A DNA stretch of 56,217 nt from an uncultured Corynebacterium sp. (lineage in GTDB: Bacteria; Actinomycetota; Actinomycetes; Mycobacteriales; Mycobacteriaceae): positions 1 through 56,217 of the forward strand of contig NZ_CAMIHZ010000014.1 in the NCBI RefSeq assembly GCF_946222305.1. The letters are read 5' to 3'. Each line of letters opens with the position of its first letter. The stretch's first letter is position 1. This document shows, in pieces, positions 42,573 through 51,301 of the stretch. The position numbers were made by a program, and so were the translations under genes. A model generated the notes under the pieces. The model was not told the DNA's origin, made no database searches, and saw only the letters and a program-made list of their open reading frames with translations.

Positions 42573-43847
42573 TTACTTCTTTGGCTCCAAAACTTCCTTG
42601 CCAACAAACGGCTGCAGCGCCTTGGGCACTCGAACGGAGCCATCTGCCTGCTGGTTGTTTTCCAGGATGGCAACGAGCCAACGGGTGGTAGCCAGGGTGC
42701 CGTTGAGGGTGGCTGCCGTTTGCGCCTTACCGTCCACATCGCGGTAGCGGGTCTTCAAGCGGCGGGCCTGGAAGGTGGTGCAGTTCGAGGTACTGGTCAA
42801 CTCACGGTAAGTGTTCTGGGTGGGGACCCATGCTTCGGTATCGTACTTCCGGGCAGCGGAAGAGCCTAGATCTCCACCGGCCACGTCGATCACGCGGTAG
42901 GGAACCTCGATGGCAGCCAGCATGTCCTTTTCCATCTGCAGCAGTTCCTGGTGCACGGACTGGGCTTCTTCGGGTTTGCAGTAGACAAACATTTCCAGCT
43001 TGTCGAACTGATGCACACGGATGATGCCGCGGGTGTCCTTGCCGTAAGAACCTGCTTCACGGCGGAAACAGGAGGACCAGCCGGCGTAGCGCACGGGGCC
43101 GTTGTTGAGGTCGATGATCTCATCGGAGTGGTATCCGGCTAGGGCTACCTCGGACGTACCGACGAGGTACATGTCGTCTTCCTCGAGGTGGTAGACCTCA
43201 TCGGCGTGCGCACCGAGGAAGCCTGTGCCCGCCATGACTTCTGGGCGCACCAGAACTGGTGGAATCATCAGGGTGAAGCCGCGCTCCACAGCCTTTTGTG
43301 CTGCTAGCTGAAGCATGCCCAGTTGCAGCAGCGCACCATCGCCGGTGAGGAAGTAGAAACGAGCGCCGGAAACCTTGGTACCACGCTTCATGTCGATCAA
43401 GCCCAGGGATTCGCCCAATTCCAAGTGATCCTTGGGTTCGAAATCGAACTCGGTGGGTTCGCCGACGTGCTCGAGAACTACGAAGTCGTCTTCGCCACCG
43501 GCTGGGGCGCCGTCTTCAACAATATTCGACAGCTTCATCTGCAGGTCGTGCACAGCCTGTTCGGCTTCAGCCTGCTTGGCTTCCAGAGTCTTCACCGCTT
43601 CGGCCATTTCCTTGCCCTGCTCACGCAAGGTCGCCTTTTCCTCATCGGAAGCGGTACGCATCTGCTGGCCCATGGACTTGGAGAAGGCCTTCTGCTCCGC
43701 GCGGGCTGCATCGGCGGCGGAGATCGCGTCGCGACGGCGAGCGTCCGCCTCCAGCAGTTGATCTACGAGGGCTGGGTCCTCACCACGGGTGCGCTGGGAA
43801 GCGCGGACGACATCGGGATTATCGCGCAGAAGCTTCAGATCAATCAT
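42573..43847 (-). CDS. serS: Seryl-tRNA synthetase
   Basis: Charges tRNA-Ser with serine. The 424-residue class II enzyme has the N-terminal coiled-coil tRNA arm (residues about 25-110), motif 2 in CFRREAGSYGKDTRGIIRVHQ, and motif 3 in NGTLATTRWLVAILEN. VGTSEVALAGYHSDE is part of the serine site. I chose the ATG at 43847, giving the usual MIDLKLLRDNP start; a GTG nine bases upstream is also in frame. The gene is divergent from the septum-formation-family gene. Confidence 0.97.
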   Translation of the reverse strand: MIDLKLLRDNPDVVRASQRTRGEDPALVDQLLEADARRRDAISAADAARAEQKAFSKSMGQQMRTASDEEKATLREQGKEMAEAVKTLEAKQAEAEQAVHDLQMKLSNIVEDGAPAGGEDDFVVLEHVGEPTEFDFEPKDHLELGESLGLIDMKRGTKVSGARFYFLTGDGALLQLGMLQLAAQKAVERGFTLMIPPVLVRPEVMAGTGFLGAHADEVYHLEEDDMYLVGTSEVALAGYHSDEIIDLNNGPVRYAGWSSCFRREAGSYGKDTRGIIRVHQFDKLEMFVYCKPEEAQSVHQELLQMEKDMLAAIEVPYRVIDVAGGDLGSSAARKYDTEAWVPTQNTYRELTSTSNCTTFQARRLKTRYRDVDGKAQTAATLNGTLATTRWLVAILENNQQADGSVRVPKALQPFVGKEVLEPKK

Positions 43848-43920
43848 GCTGTTCACTTTAGCGCTAGGTCTAATATTCGCGCCGACCCACTACACTGTTA
43901 TTCGATAAACGGCCTCGGGC

Positions 43921-43948
43921 TTTGGATTAGCCATCTTGGCGTTATAGT
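43921..43948 (+). promoter_or_regulatory. Promoter of the septum-formation-family gene
   Basis: TTTGGA at 43921-43926 and TATAGT at 43943-43948 are 16 bases apart and fit a sigma-A-type promoter. The -10 ends 29 bases before the ATG at 43978, leaving room for a short leader. Confidence 0.45.
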
Positions 43949-43977
43949 CATACAACACCCGTTGAGAAAGAAGCAGG

Positions 43978-45069
43978 ATGTCATCAAGCCAAGCCACCTG
44001 GAACAAGCGCATGCGAAGCATTACCACTGCGCTGCTCGCCGCCCTGTGCGGTGGCGTGGGCGCTGGCGCGTTCCTGTTTAACGCGCCGGAAAGCGACAAT
44101 CCTCTGGCGCCGTCGATTCACTCCAGGAGCAAGGAAGCCGACCCTACCCCTGTCGCGTTTACAGATGCCGAAGCGGGATCCTGCATCAACTGGAAGCCGG
44201 GCCCGCAGGGCGCGAATGCCGATTTCGCCACCGTGGACTGTGCCCAGAACCACCGATTCGAAGTCGCCACGCGCGAAGACTTGGCAACCTACCCCACCAG
44301 TGAATTCGGTCCGGAGTCTCGCCCGCCGGGCAAGACTCGTCAGGAAAAGCTCACCAACGAGCTCTGTGTGGGCCCCACCCTGAAATACCTCAAGGGCAAG
44401 TTGGATCCAGAAGGTCGCTACTCCATCGCCCCCATCCTGCCGCCGAAGTCCGCTTGGGCCGCTGGCGACCGCACGATGCTATGTGGCGTGATGGTGATCG
44501 ATGAGGAAAGCCGCGCCGTAGAAACGCGAGGTCTCGCTGCTAAGCAGGACCAGTCACGGGTTTCTCAGCCCGACGCCTGTGTCCTCGTCAAGGGAAATAC
44601 CACCACCGAAACCGCTTGTGAGCAGCCGCACTCTTGGCAGGTCACCAAGCTGGTGGACCTCAGCAAAAACTTCTCCGGTCCGTGGCCGGGCGTCGATCAA
44701 CAAAACCAGTACCTCAACAAGGTGTGCACTGAGGCAGCGCGCGAGTACCTCGGCAGCGACGATGCTTTGTATAACTCCACGCTGACGCCGTTCTGGACCA
44801 CCTTGCAGAAGCAGTCGTGGGATGCGGGTTCGCGTTCGGTCAACTGTGCGTTGACGTTCGGCAAGCGCGGTGGCGGATTCGCCACTTTGCAGGGTGATGT
44901 GCGCAAGCAGTTCACCATCGACGGCCAGCCCCCGGCGAAGCAGCCGAAGCGTAACCCGCTGCGCAAACCGGGTAATACCGCCGGATCTTCCACCGGGAAC
45001 ACCGGTGGGGGCACGACCGGAACGACTGGTGGGGCTGGCACTGCCAACGGAGCTGCAGTTGGCAATTGA
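43978..45069 (+). CDS. Septum-formation-family membrane protein (Rv3835-like)
   Basis: A 363-residue protein with an N-terminal membrane anchor (ITTALLAALCGGVGAGAFLF) and an extracytoplasmic part with two repeats of a Cys-containing domain. They begin at GSCINWKPGPQ and at DACVLVKGNTTTETACEQPH, each with a later Cys that could close a disulfide. This matches the Septum_form family seen in Rv3835. The C-terminal 45 residues are Gly/Thr-rich. It overlaps the metallopeptidase gene by 11 bases. Neighbour order (serS, Rv3835, Rv3836, Rv3837c, pheA) matches M. tuberculosis. The precise function is unknown. Confidence 0.85.
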   Translation: MSSSQATWNKRMRSITTALLAALCGGVGAGAFLFNAPESDNPLAPSIHSRSKEADPTPVAFTDAEAGSCINWKPGPQGANADFATVDCAQNHRFEVATREDLATYPTSEFGPESRPPGKTRQEKLTNELCVGPTLKYLKGKLDPEGRYSIAPILPPKSAWAAGDRTMLCGVMVIDEESRAVETRGLAAKQDQSRVSQPDACVLVKGNTTTETACEQPHSWQVTKLVDLSKNFSGPWPGVDQQNQYLNKVCTEAAREYLGSDDALYNSTLTPFWTTLQKQSWDAGSRSVNCALTFGKRGGGFATLQGDVRKQFTIDGQPPAKQPKRNPLRKPGNTAGSSTGNTGGGTTGTTGGAGTANGAAVGN

Positions 45070-45409
45070 TATTGACCCAGATCGCTTTGAAGAGCTCGTG
45101 GACGCAGGGTTGCGGCGCATCCCCCGGGAGCTCATCGACAATGTCGACAACGTAGCGATCGTGACCGAGGACTACAACGCGGACAGCCCCCACATTCTCG
45201 GTTTGTACGAAGGCGTGGCGGTCACGGAGCGGACCAGCGAATACACGTCCGCCCTGCCGGACAAGATCACCATTTATCGGTTGGCGCTGGCCGATGTGTG
45301 CAACACGGAAGAAGAACTCGTGGAACAGGTGGCCATCACCGTGATCCACGAGTTAGGACATCACTTCGGTATCGACGACGATCGGTTGCACGAGCTGGGC
45401 TGGGGCTAG
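45059..45409 (+). CDS. Minimal zinc metallopeptidase (Rv3836-like)
   Basis: A 116-residue zincin-like protein with the metal site VIHELGHHFGIDD (HExxHxxGxxD) near the C-terminus and the family pattern HILGLYEGVAVTER in the middle. I chose the TTG at 45059 because GGAG lies six bases upstream and the product then starts close to the conserved DPDRFEELVDAGL; longer in-frame starts at 44870 lie deep inside the upstream gene. It overlaps that gene by 11 bases, so the two are coupled. Its stop shares CTAG with the stop of the convergent histidine phosphatase gene. Confidence 0.85.
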   Translation: MAIDIDPDRFEELVDAGLRRIPRELIDNVDNVAIVTEDYNADSPHILGLYEGVAVTERTSEYTSALPDKITIYRLALADVCNTEEELVEQVAITVIHELGHHFGIDDDRLHELGWG

Positions 45410-46254
45410 GCCGGGGTGCCGTGCAGTCCCCACGCACGCAAGCGGAACGTTCCGATGAGCGGTTCCAGTTCATCCGGATGGTTTTCCACGATCTCCGGCA
45501 AAGCTGCGGGGATTTCCAACTCCACCATGTGCGCATTCGGCAGGTAGTGCGCCAGCGCCCACTCGCCGGGAACGTTGGCCAACAATCCAGCGACCAGGCG
45601 GATCACTGCGCCGTGGCTGACGAGCGCGAAGTCGCCCTCACCGCTGTCGGCATGTTCCGCGAGCGCCACGAGCAACGGCTGAAGGTAGCGGAGAAGTACT
45701 TCCTCACCGGTCTCGCCTCCAGGCACGCGGGAGGCGCGCTGCCCGTACAGCCATTCGCCGAGGATCCGGTGGTAGTGCTCATGCGCATCCTCGTCGTTGC
45801 GCATCTCGTATTCTCCGGCGGCGATTTCCGCAACTCCGGACAGTGCTCGCACCATTCCGGCGGCCCGCGCAGTTTCCTGGGGGGAGTCGATCATGCGGAG
45901 CGCGGTGGCGTCATCTAAAGAAAAAGCAGAAGACAACCCGCCAGCAGAAGAGTCGGCGCTGCACAGGCGCCCACCGGCGGCTGCAAAGGCGTGGGCGACA
46001 TTCACGGCCGTCTGCTGCGCACGGGCCGCCTGGCTGGAAAGGATGCGGGCGTGTTGAGTGCGGCTCGCGAGGGTCTGACCAGCCTCGATAGCCTGCTCGC
46101 GGCCTAGCTCCGTGAGATCGGCACCCGGCAGGGCGGTATCCAACGCGTGGATCGCATTCGAGGTGGTCTGGCCATGGCGGATCAAAAACAGTCGGCGCGC
46201 GGGTCTAGAAGTCGTGTCAGCATTCCGCGCGTCGGTCGAATCAGCGTGAGTCAC
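45406..46254 (-). CDS. Histidine phosphatase family protein (Rv3837c-like)
   Basis: A 282-residue phosphoglycerate-mutase-like phosphatase. The catalytic motif is FLIRHGQTTSN (His near residue 27), with ELGREQAIEAG and ARILSSQAARAQQTA following, and the second His in FALVSHGAVIR. An insertion of about 35 residues in the middle (SAGGLSSAFSLDDA region) is poorly conserved. The substrate is unknown. It lies directly downstream of pheA, with four bases between genes, so the two are cotranscribed. Confidence 0.9.
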   Translation of the reverse strand: MTHADSTDARNADTTSRPARRLFLIRHGQTTSNAIHALDTALPGADLTELGREQAIEAGQTLASRTQHARILSSQAARAQQTAVNVAHAFAAAGGRLCSADSSAGGLSSAFSLDDATALRMIDSPQETARAAGMVRALSGVAEIAAGEYEMRNDEDAHEHYHRILGEWLYGQRASRVPGGETGEEVLLRYLQPLLVALAEHADSGEGDFALVSHGAVIRLVAGLLANVPGEWALAHYLPNAHMVELEIPAALPEIVENHPDELEPLIGTFRLRAWGLHGTPA

Positions 46255-46258
46255 AGTG

Positions 46259-47263
46259 CTATTCCTCCCCAGTCTTCAATCGGTCTACCCATGCCACGGA
46301 CTCTGTGATTTCCGGTGGTGCAGAGCCTTGGTGGCGATTCTTCACATCCTCGCTAGCCGGCCAACTGCCGAGGTAGCGCACGTGGCGCGCGACCCGGTGC
46401 AGCCCAGCCAAAGCTTCCGCCACAGCGGCATCGTCGATATGCCCCACGATCCCGACGTGGAAAACATAATGCCCGGCCATCGGGAGGTCGGAGTGCGCGG
46501 CCGAACCCTCCAGCCCCTCGCACCAATCCCCGCGCAACGGCCGGGAGCTAATACGCGACATATCCACGCCCCGCGCCGAAAGTTGTGTCAAAGCATCCAG
46601 CAAACTGCTGGGCTGGTTTTCCAGCACAAAGGCCACGCCCGTGCGGTCATTGCCAGTTCGCGCTGTCGGCTTACCGGGCTTTCCCACCAACACAAACCGG
46701 GTGTGGGCGCCACGCACATCCGCCACGTTGTTGGCCAGCGCATCCAAATTGTGGATTTCGCAGGCCCGCTCGGGGGCTGCCGCCGCGTCAGCCTTGCCCT
46801 CCGCCACCATCTGCGCAGCCGTTCCGTTGGAACTTGCGGGCACGAACTTCGCCTTCGGCAGATTCTCCACAATCCACTGCCTCACCTGCGCCTCAGCTAC
46901 GGGGTGCGTGGTGATTGTCTGGACGTCTTCCCGCGCGATCCCCGGCTGCACCATGATTGTGAATGTCACAGGCACGATGACCTCGTGATAAATCTGCAGC
47001 CGCTCCCTCGCCACCAGCGCATCCTCCGTCTGCGCTACCGGCCCATCCACGCTGGATTCCAGCGCCACGCACGCGAACTCGGCCTGTCCTTCCCTCACCA
47101 TTTTTAGTGCGACGCCAGGCGCTGCCGCCTCCACGGTTTCCGCGTGGGCTGGGACATGTCCCGCGGTGATAAGTTCCTGCAGCGCTTGTTCAGTGAACGT
47201 GCCCCGCGGCCCCAAAAAAGCCACGCGACAATGCGAATCGGACGCAGAAGGATGGGTGGTCAT
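46259..47263 (-). CDS. pheA: Prephenate dehydratase
   Basis: Converts prephenate to phenylpyruvate in phenylalanine synthesis. The 334-residue protein has the PDT signatures VAFLGPRGTFTEQAL, CVALESSVDGPVAQTEDAL and GTAAQMVAEGKADAAAAPERA, and a C-terminal ACT domain beginning AFVLENQPSSLLDALTQL with ISSRPLRGDW, the usual phenylalanine-binding ESRP-type site. I chose the ATG at 47263: TATGGT at 47276-47271 is a good -10 and places the transcription start at this ATG, so the gene is probably leaderless. The ATG at 47275 lies inside that -10. Confidence 0.93.
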   Translation of the reverse strand: MTTHPSASDSHCRVAFLGPRGTFTEQALQELITAGHVPAHAETVEAAAPGVALKMVREGQAEFACVALESSVDGPVAQTEDALVARERLQIYHEVIVPVTFTIMVQPGIAREDVQTITTHPVAEAQVRQWIVENLPKAKFVPASSNGTAAQMVAEGKADAAAAPERACEIHNLDALANNVADVRGAHTRFVLVGKPGKPTARTGNDRTGVAFVLENQPSSLLDALTQLSARGVDMSRISSRPLRGDWCEGLEGSAAHSDLPMAGHYVFHVGIVGHIDDAAVAEALAGLHRVARHVRYLGSWPASEDVKNRHQGSAPPEITESVAWVDRLKTGEE

Positions 47264-47270
47264 AGTTATC

Positions 47271-47276
47271 ACCATA
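47271..47276 (-). promoter_or_regulatory. -10 element of pheA
   Basis: TATGGT on the minus strand lies seven bases before the chosen pheA start, and no ribosome binding site is present between them. The amidase gene diverges from this short interval. Confidence 0.45.
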
Positions 47277-47311
47277 GAGGAATCCCCCGCCCCTGTATCG
47301 TGGCAAGCACT

Positions 47312-48760
47312 ATGTCCCCAACCGATGCTGCTTCCTCCGATCGCGCGGATCGCACCGCGCGCGCTTCACACAACGGCCGGCCTGACTTCCGCGCCCGCCT
47401 GCGAGCAGAAGTAGAACGCACGGGGCTAAGCCCGGAGCAGCTGGGTATCGCACGGATCTACGCCGAACCTCGCACGCTGGCCTCCAACACCACCCTTCCA
47501 GACCGTCTCGCTTGGCTACCCGGCGGCCACCCCATTGGCGATCTCACCGGCGAGGACATCCTCCTCAAAGATCTGCAAAAACTCGCTGGGGAAATCACCA
47601 CCATGGGTTCGGTTCACCAGGAGCTCACGGCCGATCATTCGGACACGGCTGCACTGCGACTACTGCGCGCAGGCGCAAACCTCGTCGGTGCATCCTCGAG
47701 CGCTGAGTTTGGCACCACCGCCTACACCGAGCCGGTGGGTATGCCACACCCCATCAACCCGCTGGGGGATAAATTCATGACCGGCGGTTCTTCCGGCGGT
47801 GCGGCCGTCGCAGTCGCCCGCGGTCTCGTGGATATCGCGCACGCCACCGATGGTGGAGGTTCGATCCGCATTCCCGCCGCCTGCTGTGGCCTGGCCGCGC
47901 TGAAACCCGCGCACGACCGGTATCGCGGGGGTTTCACGCCCACCGCCCACGGCTTCATCGCGAAAGACATTCCCACCACCGCCCGTGCCTATGGCCTAGA
48001 GCTTTCCCTGCCCCGTTCCTTACGCATGGGCTACACCAACACCGGTTTCCACTCCCCAGTTCCCGTCGCTTCTGCCATCGCAGCCGCCACCGCCACCAGC
48101 GCTAGTCTGCTGGTCACGACTTCTGCCGTTGAATCGGTCACCGCCGCACCAGCCCCCTATCCCCGTGCCACGTTCGACCTCTTCTCCACCGTGATTGCCG
48201 CCCGCTGCGCGGATCTGCCCGGAACTCTATCGCCTCTGACAGCATGGCTGCGAAGCACCGGGCAGCAGGTTCCTGCGTGGCGTCGAGAAAGAATCGAAGA
48301 AGCCATCCGCAAACTCGACCCTGCCGCCGGCCCCTGGAGCGACCTAGACGTCATCGCGACACCCACGATCGCGCACGCTCCCCCGGCGCCGGGCACCTTC
48401 AGCGCGATGGCTCCGCGGGACAACTTCGCAGCTCAAACCGCCTGGACTCCTTGGGGAACCCTGTGGAACCTCATGGGGTGGGCCGCAGTGACAGTGCCGC
48501 TGGTCGACCCGGCGCGAGTGCCCGGCCGCTGGCCGATTTCTCTGATGTTGGGGGCGGTTGGCGATCGTGTTTCGGAAGGCGAATTGTTGGCTTTGGCTTC
48601 TTTGATTCCTGACGCCACCCAGGTCCTCGATCCCGCCCAACTCAGTATCGCCGAGCCCAGCGACTTCGCCGCCCTCGGGTTCCGCCCAGACGCTGCCGAC
48701 GGGCACGCCGCGGGGTCTGGGTGCGGGCATGGTTGTGGATGCGGAGGGGCGCATGGCTGA
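47312..48760 (+). CDS. Amidase-signature enzyme with Cys/His tail
   Basis: A 482-residue amidase-signature hydrolase. The catalytic Lys is probably in DILLKDLQKL, the cis-Ser and nucleophile lie in FMTGGSSGGAAVAVA and DGGGSIRIPAACCG. It is more diverged than GatA and has a compact middle region; the gatB/C genes are absent, so it is probably a stand-alone amidase. The last 18 residues, HAAGSGCGHGCGCGGAHG, are Cys/His/Gly-rich and look like a metal-binding tail. I chose the ATG at 47312; an earlier in-frame start would overlap pheA. It overlaps the CPBP gene by eight bases. The substrate is unknown. Confidence 0.85.
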   Translation: MSPTDAASSDRADRTARASHNGRPDFRARLRAEVERTGLSPEQLGIARIYAEPRTLASNTTLPDRLAWLPGGHPIGDLTGEDILLKDLQKLAGEITTMGSVHQELTADHSDTAALRLLRAGANLVGASSSAEFGTTAYTEPVGMPHPINPLGDKFMTGGSSGGAAVAVARGLVDIAHATDGGGSIRIPAACCGLAALKPAHDRYRGGFTPTAHGFIAKDIPTTARAYGLELSLPRSLRMGYTNTGFHSPVPVASAIAAATATSASLLVTTSAVESVTAAPAPYPRATFDLFSTVIAARCADLPGTLSPLTAWLRSTGQQVPAWRRERIEEAIRKLDPAAGPWSDLDVIATPTIAHAPPAPGTFSAMAPRDNFAAQTAWTPWGTLWNLMGWAAVTVPLVDPARVPGRWPISLMLGAVGDRVSEGELLALASLIPDATQVLDPAQLSIAEPSDFAALGFRPDAADGHAAGSGCGHGCGCGGAHG

Positions 48761-49487
48761 GCGGGCAATTCCCCGTAGTCAGCGCACCGCCCTGCGCTGG
48801 GAAATTTTCCTCGTCCTCGCCATCACGTTTGGCACAGCCGGGGTGCGTGCGGCCCTGCGACTGGTTGAAGCTACGGTAGATCCCACGCCGTTGAATGAGC
48901 AGACCACGACCCTCAACCGGTCAGCTTCCGAGGTGGCGTGGTTGGATCCCGTTTTCCAGGTCATCAGCAGTGGCGTGCTGTTCGCATGGGGTGGTCTGGC
49001 GTTATTCCTGCTGTTGCGGCACCTGCCCGTCACGCTGCAGTGGCGTCTGCGCGCGAAGGATTGGCTGCATGGTGCGAGCTTGGCCGCGATCATTGGCGTG
49101 CCGGGTTTGGCGTTTTATTTCGCGGCCGTGCAGCTGGGGTTGTCCAAGCAAGTCGCGCCCAGTGGTTTGGCGGATAATCCGGCGCAGCTGCCATTGCTAA
49201 TTGTGAATTCGTGGGCCAATGGTTTCGCTGAGGAAATTGTGGTGGTGGCGTGGTTAGCTTCGCGGTTGAGGCAACTGCGTTGGGGGTGGCCAGCGGTGTT
49301 TGTGGCGAGTGCGATGCTTCGCGGCAGCTATCACTTGTACCAGGGGTATTCGGCGGGGCTTGGCAATATCATCATGGGGATCATTTACCTCTGGTATTTC
49401 AAGAAAACTGGCCGGATCTGGCCTCTGGTGATCGGCCACGGTTTGATCGACACGGTCGCGTTCGTGGGTTATGCCGTGTGGATGTAG
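48753..49487 (+). CDS. CPBP-family intramembrane protease
   Basis: A 244-residue protein with about seven membrane helices. It has the CPBP (CAAX protease and bacteriocin-processing) motifs: FAEEIVVVAWLASRLR (EE and Arg), a second motif around RGSYHLYQG and the third GHGLIDTVAF. These proteases cleave within membranes or act as chaperones; the substrate is unknown. I chose the ATG at 48753, preceded by GGAGG with five-base spacing; this ribosome binding site lies inside the amidase tail codons. The eight-base overlap suggests the amidase and protease are translated together. Confidence 0.88.
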   Translation: MAERAIPRSQRTALRWEIFLVLAITFGTAGVRAALRLVEATVDPTPLNEQTTTLNRSASEVAWLDPVFQVISSGVLFAWGGLALFLLLRHLPVTLQWRLRAKDWLHGASLAAIIGVPGLAFYFAAVQLGLSKQVAPSGLADNPAQLPLLIVNSWANGFAEEIVVVAWLASRLRQLRWGWPAVFVASAMLRGSYHLYQGYSAGLGNIIMGIIYLWYFKKTGRIWPLVIGHGLIDTVAFVGYAVWM

Positions 49488-49508
49488 CGCCTAGTCCCCT
49501 TGGCTAGC

Positions 49509-49524
49509 GCCCAGATGCTTGGGC
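49509..49524. terminator. Weak hairpin after the CPBP gene
   Basis: GCCCA/TGGGC with a six-base loop lies about 20 bases past the stop and is followed by moderately T-rich DNA. It is a possible terminator only. Confidence 0.3.
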
Positions 49525-49630
49525 TTATGCTTAGTCTCCCCTGCTCACGCATCATCCGTGCTGGCTTGGGGGTTGCTGGGAGTACGCGTGTGATCCCGAC
49601 ACGATCGGTTGTCTCGCTACCATATACCCC

Positions 49631-51082
49631 ATGACACCTCGCGATGATTCAGCCAAGGACGGCTTCGCCCGTGACCGTAACGGCGAGCTTATCCTCGACC
49701 GCTTAGGGCGCCCCGTCCGGCGTCGTAGCACTTTGCCTCCCCCAGAGGGGAAGCGTTCATCGCGCCAGCACGATCGTCCGCAGCCCGAACCTCCGCAGTA
49801 TCGTCGCCAGCAGGTTCCGCCGGCTCCACACTCGGCTCCCCGAGGGGCGATGCCACCGCGTGAACCGTATAGTCCACCCTCGCGGGATCCTTACAATGCG
49901 CCGCCACGGGACCTCCGGGAGCCGATACCTCCACGCGACGCACATAACGCGCCACCTCCGCGTGATCCGCACGAGTTGGCCGCCCAGCGGGGCGCTGTTC
50001 CTCCCCGCGATGGGCAGCGTTCCAGCTATCGCTCCCCTTACCAGGATCGTCCCACCGGTTCCCCTAGCTTCGGTGCTTCCTCGTGGCGTCAAAGAGCTAC
50101 AGACGCGAAAGCTTCCTTTGGCCGACGACGCCGCGATCCCCGAGCCCCGCGGCGCCGGGGTTTCTTGCCGCGTTTTGGCATTTTCAAGACACTCATGGCG
50201 CTCGTCCTCGTTTTCCTCATCGTGATGGTGGGTGGCCTGTTTTGGGTGGATTCCAAGCTGACCCGAGTCGAAGCAATCAAGAATTACAGTGGCCGAGTCA
50301 GCAATACGAAGGGCACCAACTGGTTGCTCGTGGGCTCCGATTCCCGTGCCGGCTTGGATAAGAAGGATGCCGATCGCCTCATGGCCGGTGAACTCAATGA
50401 TTCGGTGGGTCGTACGGACACGATCATGATCGTCCATGTGCCCAGCTTCGGTGGCAAACCCACGATGCTGTCGCTACCACGTGATAGCTGGGTGGATATC
50501 CCCGGTCAAGGCCAAAATAAGCTCAACCAAGCGTTCAGTATTGGCGGGCCGGCGCTGCTGCAGCAGACAGTGGAGAAAGCTACCGGTCTGCGAATCGACC
50601 GCTATGCGGAAATCGGGTTCGGCGGTTTCGCCAATGTGGTGGATTCCGTAGGCGGGCTGGAGATGTGCTTGAAGGAACCGCTGAAGGATCCGATGGCCGG
50701 CGTTGATCTCAAGGCCGGATGCCAGGAGATGGACGGCCCCACTGCTTTGGGTTATGTGCGTTCCCGCTACACCTCGGCACGTGGAGACCTGGATCGCGTG
50801 GATCGCCAGAAGCAGTTCCTATCTGCTCTGAGTAAGAAGGTGGCTTCCCCCGGAACCCTCCTCAATCCTTTCCGTGGTCTGCCTACGGCCAAGTCGCTGG
50901 CGGGCAGCTTGACCGTCAACAAGAAGGACCATGCGTGGAACCTCGCGATGCTCGGCCTAGCAATGCGTGGCGGCGCCAACCAGGAAACCGTGCCCATCGG
51001 CAGCTACATGGATACCTACGCAGGCAACGTGGCGGTCTGGGATGACCAAGCAGCGCAGGCGATCTTCAACAAGCTGAAGTAG
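49631..51082 (+). CDS. LytR-CpsA-Psr family protein
   Basis: A 483-residue LCP protein, probably a ligase that attaches arabinogalactan to peptidoglycan at the outer face of the membrane. Residues 1-180 are cytoplasmic, rich in Pro, Arg and Asp, with several PPRD units. A membrane helix covers about 184-205 and the LCP domain about 228-390, with LLVGSDSRAG, GRTDTIMIVHV, SLPRDSWVDIPG and YVRSRYTSARGDLDRVDRQK; the Arg and Asp residues that bind polyprenyl pyrophosphate are present. No ribosome binding site precedes the ATG; TACCAT at 49619-49624 may be a -10 of a leaderless message. By position it may correspond to C. glutamicum LcpB, as I recall it. Confidence 0.92.
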   Translation: MTPRDDSAKDGFARDRNGELILDRLGRPVRRRSTLPPPEGKRSSRQHDRPQPEPPQYRRQQVPPAPHSAPRGAMPPREPYSPPSRDPYNAPPRDLREPIPPRDAHNAPPPRDPHELAAQRGAVPPRDGQRSSYRSPYQDRPTGSPSFGASSWRQRATDAKASFGRRRRDPRAPRRRGFLPRFGIFKTLMALVLVFLIVMVGGLFWVDSKLTRVEAIKNYSGRVSNTKGTNWLLVGSDSRAGLDKKDADRLMAGELNDSVGRTDTIMIVHVPSFGGKPTMLSLPRDSWVDIPGQGQNKLNQAFSIGGPALLQQTVEKATGLRIDRYAEIGFGGFANVVDSVGGLEMCLKEPLKDPMAGVDLKAGCQEMDGPTALGYVRSRYTSARGDLDRVDRQKQFLSALSKKVASPGTLLNPFRGLPTAKSLAGSLTVNKKDHAWNLAMLGLAMRGGANQETVPIGSYMDTYAGNVAVWDDQAAQAIFNKLK

Positions 51083-51185
51083 CGGAAAAGCTAGCTGCCA
51101 CCGGTTGCCGAACACCCCCGCCACCGGTCGCGAGTTATCAGTCACCGATCAACGCTCATCGGTCACCAACCGCTCACCGAAACCA

Positions 51186-51229
51186 AAAGCTCCTACCAGC
51201 CCCGAACACTTCGAGACGGTAGGAGCTTT
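51186..51229. terminator. Bidirectional terminator
   Basis: AAAGCTCCTACC at 51186-51197 pairs perfectly with GGTAGGAGCTTT at 51218-51229. It lies between the convergent LCP gene and the DUF5926-type gene and serves both. Confidence 0.85.
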
Positions 51230-51301
51230 GCATTTCTGCGTAGTGCGAATTGCAGCTGCGAGATCCCGTTGGGATCTTTCGCCAGCTCTACTAGATTCGT
51301 A

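Noticed and set aside
44870..45058. Longer start for the metallopeptidase within the upstream gene
   Set aside because: The extra residues are Ser/Pro/Arg-rich shadow sequence; a TTG with good GGAG spacing at 45059 fits the family's N-terminus.
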